This document shows, one piece after another, positions 8,577 to 17,096 of a DNA stretch of 64,000 nucleotides (the first letter of the stretch is position 1; each line of letters starts with the position of its first letter). The notes under the pieces were generated by a model. That model saw only the letters and a program-made list of their open reading frames with translations. It was not told where the DNA came from and did not search any database. The DNA lies in NCBI GenBank assembly GCA_052389915.1, contig JBQTHL010000005.1:78069-142068 (forward strand). Reading direction: 5' to 3'. Made by a program: the position numbers and the translations under genes. Source of the DNA: Panacagrimonas sp052389915 (GTDB lineage: Bacteria > Pseudomonadota > Gammaproteobacteria > Nevskiales > Nevskiaceae).

Positions 8577-11300
8577 TTAGGCAGCGTTCTCGCCATCGGG
8601 AGTTTCGGATGCGCCAACGTCCTCTCCTTCCTCCGCCTCCACTCGGTCCAATCCGACCAGCCGATCCCCATCTACCGGGCGCATCAGGCGTACACCCTGC
8701 GTGTTGCGACCCATGGTGCGGACATCGGTGGTCTTGAAGCGGATGAGGTTGCCGGATTCGGAGATCAGCATCACCTCGTGTCCGTCGTGAACCTCGACGG
8801 CCCCAATCAGATTCCCGGCCTTGTCGGATAGCGACTGCGCGATCACGCCCTGACCGCCTCGTCCGCGACGCGGGAACTGGTCGATGGGTGTGCGCTTGCC
8901 GTAGCCGTACTCGGAGACGGTGAGAATGTCGCCGCCGTCGGCGACAATCAGGGCGATGATCTGTGCCTCGGCGGCAATGGGCGCGAGGTCGTCACCGGCC
9001 TCGCCCGAATCAGCGACCTCGGCAACATCTTCACCGCCAGCTTCGTCCGCATTCTCGCTGCGCTTGATCAGGCGCATGCCGCGCACGCCGGTGGCGGTGC
9101 GGCCCATGCTGCGCACGTCGGTTTCGACAAAGCGGATCACGCGGCCGGCGTCGCTGAACATCAGCACGTCGTTCGTGCCGTCGGTGAGCGCGACGCCGAC
9201 CAGCGCGTCGTCCACTCTCAGGTCCAAGGCGATGATGCCGTTGGAGCGGATGTTGGCAAACGCGGCCAGCTCGGTTTTCTTGACCGTGCCCAGGCGCGTT
9301 GCCATGAACACGAAGGGCGGTTTCGCGGACTGCTTCTCGGTGTCCGCAGGCGTCTCTGCGTCACCTTCCACGACAGGAACGCCGAAGGACTTGATCGGCA
9401 GCACGGCGCTGATCTTCTCGCCCGCTTCCAGCGGCAGCAGGTTCACGAACGGCCGGCCGCGCGAACCGCGCGAGCCGATGGGCAATTCGAACACGCGCAG
9501 CTTGTAGACCTTGCCGGTGGAGCCGAAGCACAGCAGCCAGTCGTGCGAGTGCGCGGACCAGATGCGGTCGATGAAGTCTTCTTCCTTGGTGGTCGCCGCC
9601 TGCTTGCCGCGGCCGCCGCGCTTCTGCGCCTGGTACTCGGTGAGCGGCACGGATTTCACGTAGCCCTCGTGCGAGAGCGTGACGACCATGTCCTGCGGCG
9701 GGATCAGGTCTTCGCGCGCGATGTTGAGGGCAAGTTCGGTGATTTCGGTGCGGCGCTCGTCGCCGTACTGCTCCTTGATCGCAAGCAGCTCGGCGCGGAT
9801 CACGGACAGCAGGCGCGGCTCGGAGCCGAGGATGTCGAGGTAATCGATGATCGCCTCCAACAGTTCCTTGAACTCGTCGTGAATCTTGTCCGACTCCAGG
9901 GCCGTGAGCCGGGACAGGCGCATCTCCAGAATGGCCTGCGCCTGTGCTTCGCTCAGGCGATAGCCGCCTTCGACCAGGCCGAACTCCGCGGCGAGGTCTT
10001 CGGGACGCGAAGCCTGCGAATCGGTGCGCGCCAGTAACGTGGTCACCAATCCCGCGTCCCAGACGCGGCCCATCAAGCCGGTCTTGGCTTCGGCCGAGTT
10101 GGGCGAGCGCTTGATCAGCTCGATCATCTCGTCGATGTTCGCGAGTGCAACTGCGAGACCTTCGAGGATGTGCGCCTTCTTGCGCGCCTCGCGCAGCAGG
10201 TAGCGCGTGCGGCGGGTCACCACCTCGCGACGGTGCCGGACGAAAATCTCCAGCATCTGCTTGAGGTTCATCGTCTTCGGCTGGCCGCCTTCGAGCGCGA
10301 CCATGTTGATGCCGAACGTGACCTGCATGCCGGTCTGCTGGAACAGGTTGTTCAGCGCGACCTCGGCGTTCTCGTTGCGCTTGAGCTCGATCACCACGCG
10401 CATGCCGTCGCGGTCGGACTCGTCCTGGATCGCGGTGATGCCTTCGAGCTTCTTCTCCTTGACCAGTTCGGCGATGCGCTCCTGCAAGCGCGCCTTGTTC
10501 ACCTGGTAGGGAAGCTCAGTGATGATGATGGCCTGCTTGTCGGCCGACACATCCTCGAAGTGCGTGCGCGCGCGCAGCACGATGCGGCCGCGGCCGGTGT
10601 TGTAGGCGTCGACCAGACCATGCGCGTCGAGCAGCAGGCCGGCGGTGGGGAAATCCGGCGCCGGAATCAGCTTCATCAGCCCGGCAATGTCGATGGACGG
10701 GTTGTCCACCAGCGCCACGCAGCCGTCGATGACCTCGTTGAGGTTATGCGGCGGGATGTTCGTCGCCAGACCCACGGCGATGCCGGCCGAACCGTTGACC
10801 AGCAATTGCGGAATGCGCGTCGGCAGGACGACCGGCTCGACGTCCTTCTCATCGTAGTTCGGGATGAAATCGACGGTGTCGGAGTCGATGTCGGACAGCA
10901 TCTCGGACGCGAGCCGCGACATGCGGCACTCGGTGTAGCGCATGGCCGCGGGCGGATCGCCGTCCACGCTGCCGAAGTTGCCCTGCCCGTCCACCAGCGG
11001 ATAGCGCAGCGAAAAATCCTGCGCCATGCGCACCAGCGCGTCGTAGGCCGCGTTGTCGCCGTGCGGGTGGTACTTGCCGATCACGTCGCCGACCACGCGC
11101 GCGCACTTGATGTATGGGCGGTTCCAGGTGTTGTTGAGCTGGCTCTGCGCGTACAGGATGCGGCGATGCACCGGTTTGAGGCCGTCGCGGGCATCCGGGA
11201 GCGCTCTTCCCACGATCACGCTCATGGCGTAATCGAGGTAGGAACGGCGCATCTCGTCCTCGAGATTGACGTTGAGGACTTCCTTGGCGAAATCAGTCAT
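8577..11300 (-). CDS. gyrA: DNA gyrase subunit A
   Basis: 907 aa from the ATG at 11300 (MTDFAKEVLNVN), which has AAGGGT about 10 bases upstream. It cuts and rejoins DNA in the A2B2 gyrase that introduces negative supercoils. The catalytic tyrosine lies in AMRYTECRMSRLA, the GyrA box is QKRGGRG, and six C-terminal beta-pinwheel blades follow. An acidic tail ends the protein. Counting from this start, the quinolone-determining region reads HPHGDNAAYD, so residue 83 is Asn where E. coli has Ser, while Asp87 is kept. The length and internal insertions are those of gammaproteobacterial GyrA. Confidence 0.97.
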   Translation of the reverse strand: MTDFAKEVLNVNLEDEMRRSYLDYAMSVIVGRALPDARDGLKPVHRRILYAQSQLNNTWNRPYIKCARVVGDVIGKYHPHGDNAAYDALVRMAQDFSLRYPLVDGQGNFGSVDGDPPAAMRYTECRMSRLASEMLSDIDSDTVDFIPNYDEKDVEPVVLPTRIPQLLVNGSAGIAVGLATNIPPHNLNEVIDGCVALVDNPSIDIAGLMKLIPAPDFPTAGLLLDAHGLVDAYNTGRGRIVLRARTHFEDVSADKQAIIITELPYQVNKARLQERIAELVKEKKLEGITAIQDESDRDGMRVVIELKRNENAEVALNNLFQQTGMQVTFGINMVALEGGQPKTMNLKQMLEIFVRHRREVVTRRTRYLLREARKKAHILEGLAVALANIDEMIELIKRSPNSAEAKTGLMGRVWDAGLVTTLLARTDSQASRPEDLAAEFGLVEGGYRLSEAQAQAILEMRLSRLTALESDKIHDEFKELLEAIIDYLDILGSEPRLLSVIRAELLAIKEQYGDERRTEITELALNIAREDLIPPQDMVVTLSHEGYVKSVPLTEYQAQKRGGRGKQAATTKEEDFIDRIWSAHSHDWLLCFGSTGKVYKLRVFELPIGSRGSRGRPFVNLLPLEAGEKISAVLPIKSFGVPVVEGDAETPADTEKQSAKPPFVFMATRLGTVKKTELAAFANIRSNGIIALDLRVDDALVGVALTDGTNDVLMFSDAGRVIRFVETDVRSMGRTATGVRGMRLIKRSENADEAGGEDVAEVADSGEAGDDLAPIAAEAQIIALIVADGGDILTVSEYGYGKRTPIDQFPRRGRGGQGVIAQSLSDKAGNLIGAVEVHDGHEVMLISESGNLIRFKTTDVRTMGRNTQGVRLMRPVDGDRLVGLDRVEAEEGEDVGASETPDGENAA

Positions 11301-11472
11301 GTAGTAATGAACCCTTCGCGGCTGCAAACAGCGCGGCCGGGACGGAAGTTGGAGGGGTTGAAAAACTAACGAATTCTAGCAGATAGAGGGTGGCGCGATC
11401 CTTGATTCAAGGGCGTCGCCAGAGCCGTCGCACGCTCGCCGCCGAGTGGGGCCGTTGGGCCTGCGGTCGGCT

Positions 11473-11497
11473 CGCTTCGTTCGCGCTTGACGAAGCG
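11473..11497. terminator. Hairpin downstream of the catabolic run
   Basis: CGCTTCGT and ACGAAGCG form an 8-bp stem with a 9-nt loop, about 65 bp after the last gene of the long minus-strand run. No T-tract follows. It may slow readthrough toward gyrA but is not a textbook terminator. Confidence 0.3.
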
Positions 11498-11544
11498 GCG
11501 GTAGCCCAGTGGGCACTCGCCGCACTTCGTTCCAATGGGATGAG

Positions 11545-11560
11545 TGGAATCGAACCAGCG
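11545..11560. repeat. 16-bp direct repeat, left copy
   Basis: TGGAATCGAACCAGCG, identical to 58786-58801 and in the same orientation. On the minus strand it reads as a tRNA T-arm core (GGTTCGATTCC), but here the rest of a tRNA is missing. It lies 1 bp beyond the stop codon of the first catabolic gene. Confidence 0.6.
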
Positions 11561-11561
11561 G

Positions 11562-12089
11562 TCAGAAGAACAAGTTGAGATTGGTATCCGGCACCGTGCT
11601 GTGATCGAGCGAGATCTCGCGCCGCGCAAGACGCCACTGGCCTTCGACCTTCCTCCATCGATCCTCGCGACCGCCGACCAGGAACCGCGTCTGGCTGTCG
11701 ATGCGGCTGCGATGAATGATGACGACCGAGTGCACGGTCTTCTCGATCGGGACGTCCGTTCCGACGATCTCCACGTTGCTCACCACGCGACGTACGAAAT
11801 TCGGCGGATCCTCGGCCCAGACGTAGCCGGATTGCAGTCGTTTGATGCGTAGCGCGAGACGCTCGCGCGTGTCGTTGAAGATATAACCCGAGCCGACGAC
11901 CAGGGGTGCCGCACGATCCTTGCGGAAGCGGCGACTGGCCAGCGCCATGCGGTAGAGCGCATCCTCGGTTGTGAGGGCCAGCCAGTCGGAGAAACGTTCC
12001 TGGTCGAGCAGTCTGGCCTCGCGATACAGCGTGTCCTCGAGCGCTCGATCGTCGAGCAGGCACGCCAATTCGGAATCTTGCGTGCCCAT
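11562..12089 (-). CDS. Ring-hydroxylating dioxygenase beta subunit (pair 1)
   Basis: 175 aa, SnoaL/NTF2-like fold of the small subunit. DRALEDTLYREARLLDQERF near the N-terminus, the central WAEDPPNFVRRVVSNVEI and the C-terminal LARREISLD are characteristic of NahAd/BphA2-type beta subunits. The beta subunit holds the alpha3beta3 hexamer together and has no cofactor. It begins 1 bp after the alpha gene ends, so the two are translated together. It is the last gene of the minus-strand run. Confidence 0.92.
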   Translation of the reverse strand: MGTQDSELACLLDDRALEDTLYREARLLDQERFSDWLALTTEDALYRMALASRRFRKDRAAPLVVGSGYIFNDTRERLALRIKRLQSGYVWAEDPPNFVRRVVSNVEIVGTDVPIEKTVHSVVIIHRSRIDSQTRFLVGGREDRWRKVEGQWRLARREISLDHSTVPDTNLNLFF

Positions 12090-12090
12090 G

Positions 12091-13431
12091 TCAGGCCCCC
12101 ATGCTCAGGAGGCGATTGACGTGATAGCTGGGCACGTCCTTCCAGGACGACGCGCCGGTGAGTTCCTGCCATCGCCGGTAGAAGTAGCGCTGGTTCTGCT
12201 CGCTCACAAGGCCGGTCGCGATGTGCCCGGGGAAGCCTTCACGCTGGCCGGAATGGCCGAGCGCCATATGCGTGTAGAGGTCCATCTGCGCCGTGCGCCA
12301 GCCGCGCGACTGTTCGGTGCAGGCGGCAAGATTGTCGCCGTCGTCGTTGTCGAACAGGCCCGCCGGTCCGAATGTCAGGCACTGGTTGTCGAGGATCATG
12401 GTCTTGACCTCGTCAGGCATGTCCTTCTCGATCATTGCCCAGGTCCACTGCTCAACCCTGGACGGACCCTTGGGGTGATAGACGCGCAGCCAGTTCAGAC
12501 CCGGCAGGATCTGCAGGTTGGGAAACACCGTGATGTTGAGCTGTGAACCCCAGAGCTTGTTCGCGCGAGTCGCGCCCAGGCGTTCCCCCACCTGCCCGCG
12601 ATTCGCGGCGAGGTAATCCAGGATCGGTTTCGGCTTCGGGTAGAAGGCGTAGCCGGACTGTCCGTCGAGCGCGGCCAGCACCATGTGACCGTTGAGCCCC
12701 GCGACCGACATGCCCATGTCGAGTCCGGTGGGGTCCGAGTTGCCTGCCGTGAGGCCGGCGAGTTCGCCCGTCTGCACCGCCTGCATCGCAGCGTGATGTG
12801 CCCAGCCCAGGTGATACCCATCGCCGCAGACGTTCTCGACCGGGAATTTCCAATTGGTCGGAAAGTCGATCTTCTGCGTCTCGCCGACCAGCGCGCTGCC
12901 GCCGGGCATCGCATCGAGCCAGACATCGAGATACCACTTCAGATCGCCGAGATAATCAGACAGCGAAGGCGCGGCCGGATCGAAGTTGCCGAAGATCAGC
13001 CCCTTGTAACTCTGCACCTGCGCGACGGGCACCAGGCCATGCTTCGATCGATCGAGCTCACCGAAATAGGCTTCCTTCTCCAGCGGTACGCCGGCGAGCG
13101 CGCCGTCCGCGGTAAACGACCAGCCGTGGTAGTTGCAGGTGAAGGCGCGGGCATTGCCGCGATCTGCGCGGCACAACCGGTTGCCGCGATGCGTGCAGGT
13201 GTTGAGAAAGGCGCGCACGGACTGGTCCTTCTGTCGTACGACCAGCACTTCGTCCTCGCCCATGAAGGTGCGGAGGTAATCGCCTGGTCGTGGGATCTGC
13301 GAATCATGCGCGAGGAACAGCCAACAGCGGCCGAAGATCCTTTCCAGCTCAAGCTGGTAGACCTGCTCGTCGGAATACATGCGCCGGCTCTGGCGGCCGG
13401 TGCGGAAGTCGAAAAGTGTCGCGGTCTCCAT
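12091..13431 (-). CDS. Ring-hydroxylating dioxygenase alpha subunit (pair 1)
   Basis: 446 aa from the ATG at 13431, preceded by GAGGAG at good spacing. It is the catalytic subunit that inserts O2 into an aromatic ring. The Rieske [2Fe-2S] centre is CTHRG...CNYHGW. The mononuclear iron site is GDGYHLGWAHH, matching the D-x2-H-x4-H pattern of naphthalene dioxygenase. N-terminal 'ELERIFGRCWLFLAHDSQIP' places it in the NahAc/BphA1 group. An expected hydrophobic-aromatic substrate is an inference; which of the seven oxygenases here does what cannot be told from sequence. Confidence 0.93.
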   Translation of the reverse strand: METATLFDFRTGRQSRRMYSDEQVYQLELERIFGRCWLFLAHDSQIPRPGDYLRTFMGEDEVLVVRQKDQSVRAFLNTCTHRGNRLCRADRGNARAFTCNYHGWSFTADGALAGVPLEKEAYFGELDRSKHGLVPVAQVQSYKGLIFGNFDPAAPSLSDYLGDLKWYLDVWLDAMPGGSALVGETQKIDFPTNWKFPVENVCGDGYHLGWAHHAAMQAVQTGELAGLTAGNSDPTGLDMGMSVAGLNGHMVLAALDGQSGYAFYPKPKPILDYLAANRGQVGERLGATRANKLWGSQLNITVFPNLQILPGLNWLRVYHPKGPSRVEQWTWAMIEKDMPDEVKTMILDNQCLTFGPAGLFDNDDGDNLAACTEQSRGWRTAQMDLYTHMALGHSGQREGFPGHIATGLVSEQNQRYFYRRWQELTGASSWKDVPSYHVNRLLSMGA

Positions 13432-13466
13432 GCAGAAATCTCCTCTTCGCACTTTCTGTTTATCGT

Positions 13467-13485
13467 CCGGGCATCGCACGCCCGG
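13467..13485. promoter_or_regulatory. Intercistronic hairpin
   Basis: CCGGGC-ATCGCAC-GCCCGG forms a GC-rich stem in the 75-bp gap between the semialdehyde dehydrogenase gene and the pair 1 oxygenase genes. It may be an RNA-processing or partial termination site that sets relative expression inside the long run. Confidence 0.4.
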
Positions 13486-13506
13486 CCCAGCCGTTCTGAG
13501 GGCGCG

Positions 13507-14961
13507 CTAGATGCCGCCCAGGCAGACGTACTTGATCTCCACGTATTCATCGAGGCCGTAACGGGAACCCTCGCGGCCGATGCCGGATTGCTTCACGCCA
13601 CCGAACGGCACCTGCTCGGAGGAAATGATCCCGGTGTTGACGCCGACGATGCCGCATTCCAGACCCTCGGCCACGCGCCAGACCCGGCCCAGGTCGCGGC
13701 CATAGAAATAGGCCGCGAGTCCGAACTCGGTCGCGTTGGCCTGTTCGAGCACTTCCTGCTCGGTCTGGAAGCGGAAAAGCGGAGCGACCGGCCCGAAGGT
13801 TTCTTCCATGGCCAGCAGCATCTTCGCGTTCGCATTCGACAGCACCGTCGGCTCGAAGAAGTTTCCGCCGAGCGCGTGCGGCTTGCCGCCGCAGAGCAAG
13901 GTCGCGCCCTTGCCGATGGCGTCGGCGATATGCGCCTCCACCTTCTCCACAGCGGGACCGTCGATCAGCGGGCCGATATCGACGCTGCCGAACCCATTTC
14001 CCGTACGCAGCTTCGCAACCGCAGCGACCAGCTTGGTGCTGAATGCCTCGTACACGCCGTCCTGCACGTAGATGCGATTCGCGCACACGCAGGTCTGCCC
14101 CGCGTTGCGGAACTTTGATGCGATGCAGCCCAGCACGGCCGCATCGAGATCGGCGTCGTCGAAGACGATGAAGGGCGCGTTGCCACCCAGCTCCAAGGAA
14201 AGTTTCTTGACGGTATCCGCGCTCTGGCGCATGAGCTGGCGGCCCACTTCCGTCGACCCGGTGAAACTGATCGCACGAACGACGGGGTTCGAAGTCATCT
14301 CGCCGCCGATGGCGCCCGAGCTGCCGGTGACGACGTTGAACACGCCGGCAGGCAGGCCTGCACGCTGCCCGAGTTCCGCCAGAGCAAGCGCAGTGAAGGG
14401 CGTCTGACTGGCGGGTTTGAGCACCATCGTGCAACCCACTGCGAGTGCGGGCGCTGCCTTGCGCGTGATCATCGCGGCCGGAAAATTCCAGGGCGTGATC
14501 GCGGCACAGACGCCGACCGGCTGGCGCAGCACCACGATGCGCTGGCCGGGTTGATGCGAGGGAATCACATCGCCATAGACGCGCTTGGCCTCTTCTGCAA
14601 ACCATTCGATGAAGGACGCCGCGTAAAGAATTTCGCCGCGCGCCTCGGCCAGCGGCTTGCCCTGTTCACTCGTCAGGATGGCGGCGAGGTCTTCCTGGTT
14701 CGATACCAGAAGGTCGAACCAGCGTCGCAGGATCAGCGATCGCTCCTTCGCCGTGCGCGCCTTCCACGTGGCCTGCGCATGCTCCGCTGCCGCGATGGCG
14801 CGGTGAGTTTCGGCCGCGCCCATCACCGGCACGGTGCCAAGCAACTGCGCGTTGGCCGGATTGCGGATGCTCAGCGTGCGGCGCGCGTCAGCGTCGCACC
14901 ACTGGCCGTCGATCAGGGCCTGCTGACGCAGCAGTCCGCCGTCCTTCAGTTGAAGATTCAT
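13507..14961 (-). CDS. gabD: NAD(P)-dependent succinate-semialdehyde dehydrogenase
   Basis: 484 aa aldehyde dehydrogenase of the GabD branch. Catalytic Glu is in LSLELGGNAPFIVFDDAD and catalytic Cys in NAGQTCVCANRIYVQDGVYE; the coenzyme loop FTGSTEVGRQLM and the N-terminal TPWNFPAAMITRK are present. The second Cys after the nucleophile (CVC) is typical of SSADHs. It oxidises succinate semialdehyde to succinate. HpaI, encoded at 49470-50240, makes succinate semialdehyde plus pyruvate, so the two probably belong to one route. Its start overlaps the upstream dehydrogenase gene by 4 bp (ATGA). Confidence 0.88.
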   Translation of the reverse strand: MNLQLKDGGLLRQQALIDGQWCDADARRTLSIRNPANAQLLGTVPVMGAAETHRAIAAAEHAQATWKARTAKERSLILRRWFDLLVSNQEDLAAILTSEQGKPLAEARGEILYAASFIEWFAEEAKRVYGDVIPSHQPGQRIVVLRQPVGVCAAITPWNFPAAMITRKAAPALAVGCTMVLKPASQTPFTALALAELGQRAGLPAGVFNVVTGSSGAIGGEMTSNPVVRAISFTGSTEVGRQLMRQSADTVKKLSLELGGNAPFIVFDDADLDAAVLGCIASKFRNAGQTCVCANRIYVQDGVYEAFSTKLVAAVAKLRTGNGFGSVDIGPLIDGPAVEKVEAHIADAIGKGATLLCGGKPHALGGNFFEPTVLSNANAKMLLAMEETFGPVAPLFRFQTEQEVLEQANATEFGLAAYFYGRDLGRVWRVAEGLECGIVGVNTGIISSEQVPFGGVKQSGIGREGSRYGLDEYVEIKYVCLGGI

Positions 14962-16034
14962 CGCGGTGACTCCAGAGCTCTCAGGATCGCCTTTGTAGCG
15001 ATTTCCGTCGCCGCCGCGCCACCGATATCGCGCGTGCGGGTTTCGGGAGTGCGTAGCGAAGACTCGATGGCCGAAATGATCCGTGCCGCGGCCTCCAACT
15101 CGCCCAGGTGCTCCAGCATCAACGCAGCTGACCAGATCGCGGCGACGGGGTTGGCAATTCCCTGCCCCGCAATATCCGGTGCGGAACCGTGCACCGGCTC
15201 GAACATCGAGGGGAAGCGGCGCTGCGGATCGAGATTGCCCGAGGCCGCGATGCCGATACCGCCAACCACGGCGGGGCCGAGGTCGGAAAGAATGTCGCCA
15301 AACAGGTTGCTGCCCACGACCACGCTGAAGCGATCGGGGTATTGCACGAAGTGCGCTGCCAGGATGTCGACGTGCTGCTTGTCCGCCTCGACATCCAGAT
15401 ATTCCGCGGCCATCGCGACGAAGCGCTCGTCCCAGTACGGCATCGCGTGGAGGATTCCGTTGGACTTGGTAGCGAGCGTGAGCTTGCGCCGCGCACGGCC
15501 CCGCGCGGTTTCGAAGGCATGGCGCAGGATGCGATCCACGCCAACGCGCGAATGAACGGCCTGCTGCACGACGAACTCGCGCTCGGTACCCGCAAAACTG
15601 CGGCCGCCGATGTCGGAATACTCACCCTCGGTGTTCTCGCGCACGACCACGAAATCGATCTCGCCGGGCTTGCGCCCCGCGAGTGGACAGGGCACGCCCT
15701 CGAACAGTCGTACCGGCCGTATGTTGGCGTAGAGATCGAACTCGCGACGGATCGGCAGCAGCAGGCCCCAGAGAGAGACGTGATCCGGCACGCCGGGATA
15801 GCCGACTGCGCCGAGGTAGATCGCATCGAAAGCGCGCAGTTGTTGCAGCCCGTCCTCCGGCATCATGCGGCCGGTCGCGGCATAGCGTTCGCAGCTCCAG
15901 TCGAAGCCAACGAACTCGCAGCGGAAACCGAAGCGTCGCGCCGCCGCCTCGATCACGCGAATGCCAGCCGGAATCACTTCGCGGCCGATCCCGTCTCCTT
16001 CGATCACGGCAATCCGGTGGCTCGCAATTGTCAT
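14958..16034 (-). CDS. Tartrate/D-malate dehydrogenase-like oxidative decarboxylase
   Basis: 358 aa member of the isocitrate/isopropylmalate dehydrogenase family. IAVIEGDGIGREV begins the Rossmann-like core; VRENTEGEYSDIGG and SNLFGDILSDLGPAVVGG are the substrate and metal signatures, and FEPVHGSAPDIAGQG binds NAD. The sequence resembles tartrate dehydrogenase/decarboxylase (TtuC) and D-malate dehydrogenase (DmlA). These enzymes oxidise 2-hydroxy acids and may decarboxylate. Its role in an aromatic pathway is not obvious; it could handle a hydroxydiacid from the lower pathway. It sits 15 bp after the reductase gene. Confidence 0.8.
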   Translation of the reverse strand: MTIASHRIAVIEGDGIGREVIPAGIRVIEAAARRFGFRCEFVGFDWSCERYAATGRMMPEDGLQQLRAFDAIYLGAVGYPGVPDHVSLWGLLLPIRREFDLYANIRPVRLFEGVPCPLAGRKPGEIDFVVVRENTEGEYSDIGGRSFAGTEREFVVQQAVHSRVGVDRILRHAFETARGRARRKLTLATKSNGILHAMPYWDERFVAMAAEYLDVEADKQHVDILAAHFVQYPDRFSVVVGSNLFGDILSDLGPAVVGGIGIAASGNLDPQRRFPSMFEPVHGSAPDIAGQGIANPVAAIWSAALMLEHLGELEAAARIISAIESSLRTPETRTRDIGGAAATEIATKAILRALESPR

Positions 16035-16049
16035 GACTGCGGCCGGCGC

Positions 16050-17057
16050 TCAGTCCTTCAGGTAGTGATTCAGCACCGTCATCACCCGGTACACCGCCGT
16101 CACGGTGGGAATTACCAGGCCCAGTTCCGCGGCCGAGTCGATGAAGGGCCGGAAGATTTCCTCGGCCTCGGTCTTGCGGCCACGCAGCAGGTCGTCGTGC
16201 ATGGACGTGCGCGAGCGCATGTTGTTGGTCTCCATGTAAGCGCCGACACCGATCATGGTCTGCACCGCGTCCTCGAAGGACATCGAGTCGATCTCCTTGA
16301 GCCGCGAGAACGGTGCGAAGAAATTCTGCGGCTCGTAGCCGAGTCCCTTGTAGACCGAGAGCAGTTCTTTGGTGAGCTGTACATGGTGCTCCGCGCCCTC
16401 GCAAATCTTGATGCCGTCGACGAAGTACAGAGACGGAATCGCCGGCAGGGTGGACACCGACCAGCCCGAGGCGCTACCGATCTGCGTGAGCTTCTCCCAG
16501 GTCACCTGAACGATGTTGGTGACAGCCGCAGATTTGAGGCCCGCGCGAGTGAACGCTTCGGCAAGCCTCTGCACGCGCAGCGACTCCGTGCCGTCGAGCT
16601 CGCCGAAATAGGCCGTCGTCGTGGAAGTGACGTGGTTGTTCGCGTGTCCGGGTTCGACGAGCGTGCCGCCCTCGATCGTTACCGCGCCGATCACCTTCGA
16701 GGGATCAATCCAGCGCCGGAGCTTCTCGGCGCGCTGCGGATCGTTCTGCAGCGAGAGCACGGTGTCTACGCGCGAACGCAGACCGATGGCTCCGGCGAGC
16801 GCACCCTCCGTGTCCTTGCTCTTGACCAGCAGGATCAGATAATCGAAATGACCTTCCACTTCCTCGGGCGTGGTCACCGCCGTGAGATTCTCGCGAATGC
16901 GGAACTCGCCGAGGCGGCCGTTGATTCGCAGGCCGTCGCGGCGGATCGCCTCGACGTGGGCAGGACGCGCGATCAGGGTCACCTCCACGCCCGTACGGGC
17001 GAGATAGCCGCCGACGACCGAACCGAGTCCGCCAGCGCCAAGGATGCAGACTCTCAT
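16050..17057 (-). CDS. Ketopantoate reductase-family (PanE/ApbA) oxidoreductase
   Basis: 335 aa from the ATG at 17057, which has GGAGAG at good spacing. An N-terminal NADP Rossmann motif, MRVCILGAGGLGSVVGGYLA, is followed by 'LILLVKSKDTEGAL', and the C-terminal half has the all-helical PanE dimer domain (NNMRSRTSMHDDLLRGRKTE). The signature 'SSMxxDxxxGRxTE' of 2-dehydropantoate 2-reductases is recognisable. It reduces a 2-keto acid with NADPH. Its place in the run suggests a pathway keto acid rather than pantothenate synthesis, but that is an inference. Confidence 0.82.
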   Translation of the reverse strand: MRVCILGAGGLGSVVGGYLARTGVEVTLIARPAHVEAIRRDGLRINGRLGEFRIRENLTAVTTPEEVEGHFDYLILLVKSKDTEGALAGAIGLRSRVDTVLSLQNDPQRAEKLRRWIDPSKVIGAVTIEGGTLVEPGHANNHVTSTTTAYFGELDGTESLRVQRLAEAFTRAGLKSAAVTNIVQVTWEKLTQIGSASGWSVSTLPAIPSLYFVDGIKICEGAEHHVQLTKELLSVYKGLGYEPQNFFAPFSRLKEIDSMSFEDAVQTMIGVGAYMETNNMRSRTSMHDDLLRGRKTEAEEIFRPFIDSAAELGLVIPTVTAVYRVMTVLNHYLKD

Positions 17058-17096
17058 GTGGGGCTCTCCGCAAAAGTCCTTCACGTTGCGTGATGG

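Noticed and set aside
15189..17093. 634-codon plus-strand frame opposite the dehydrogenase and reductase genes
   Set aside because: It is antisense to two well-supported enzymes, with His/Arg-rich composition typical of shadow frames.
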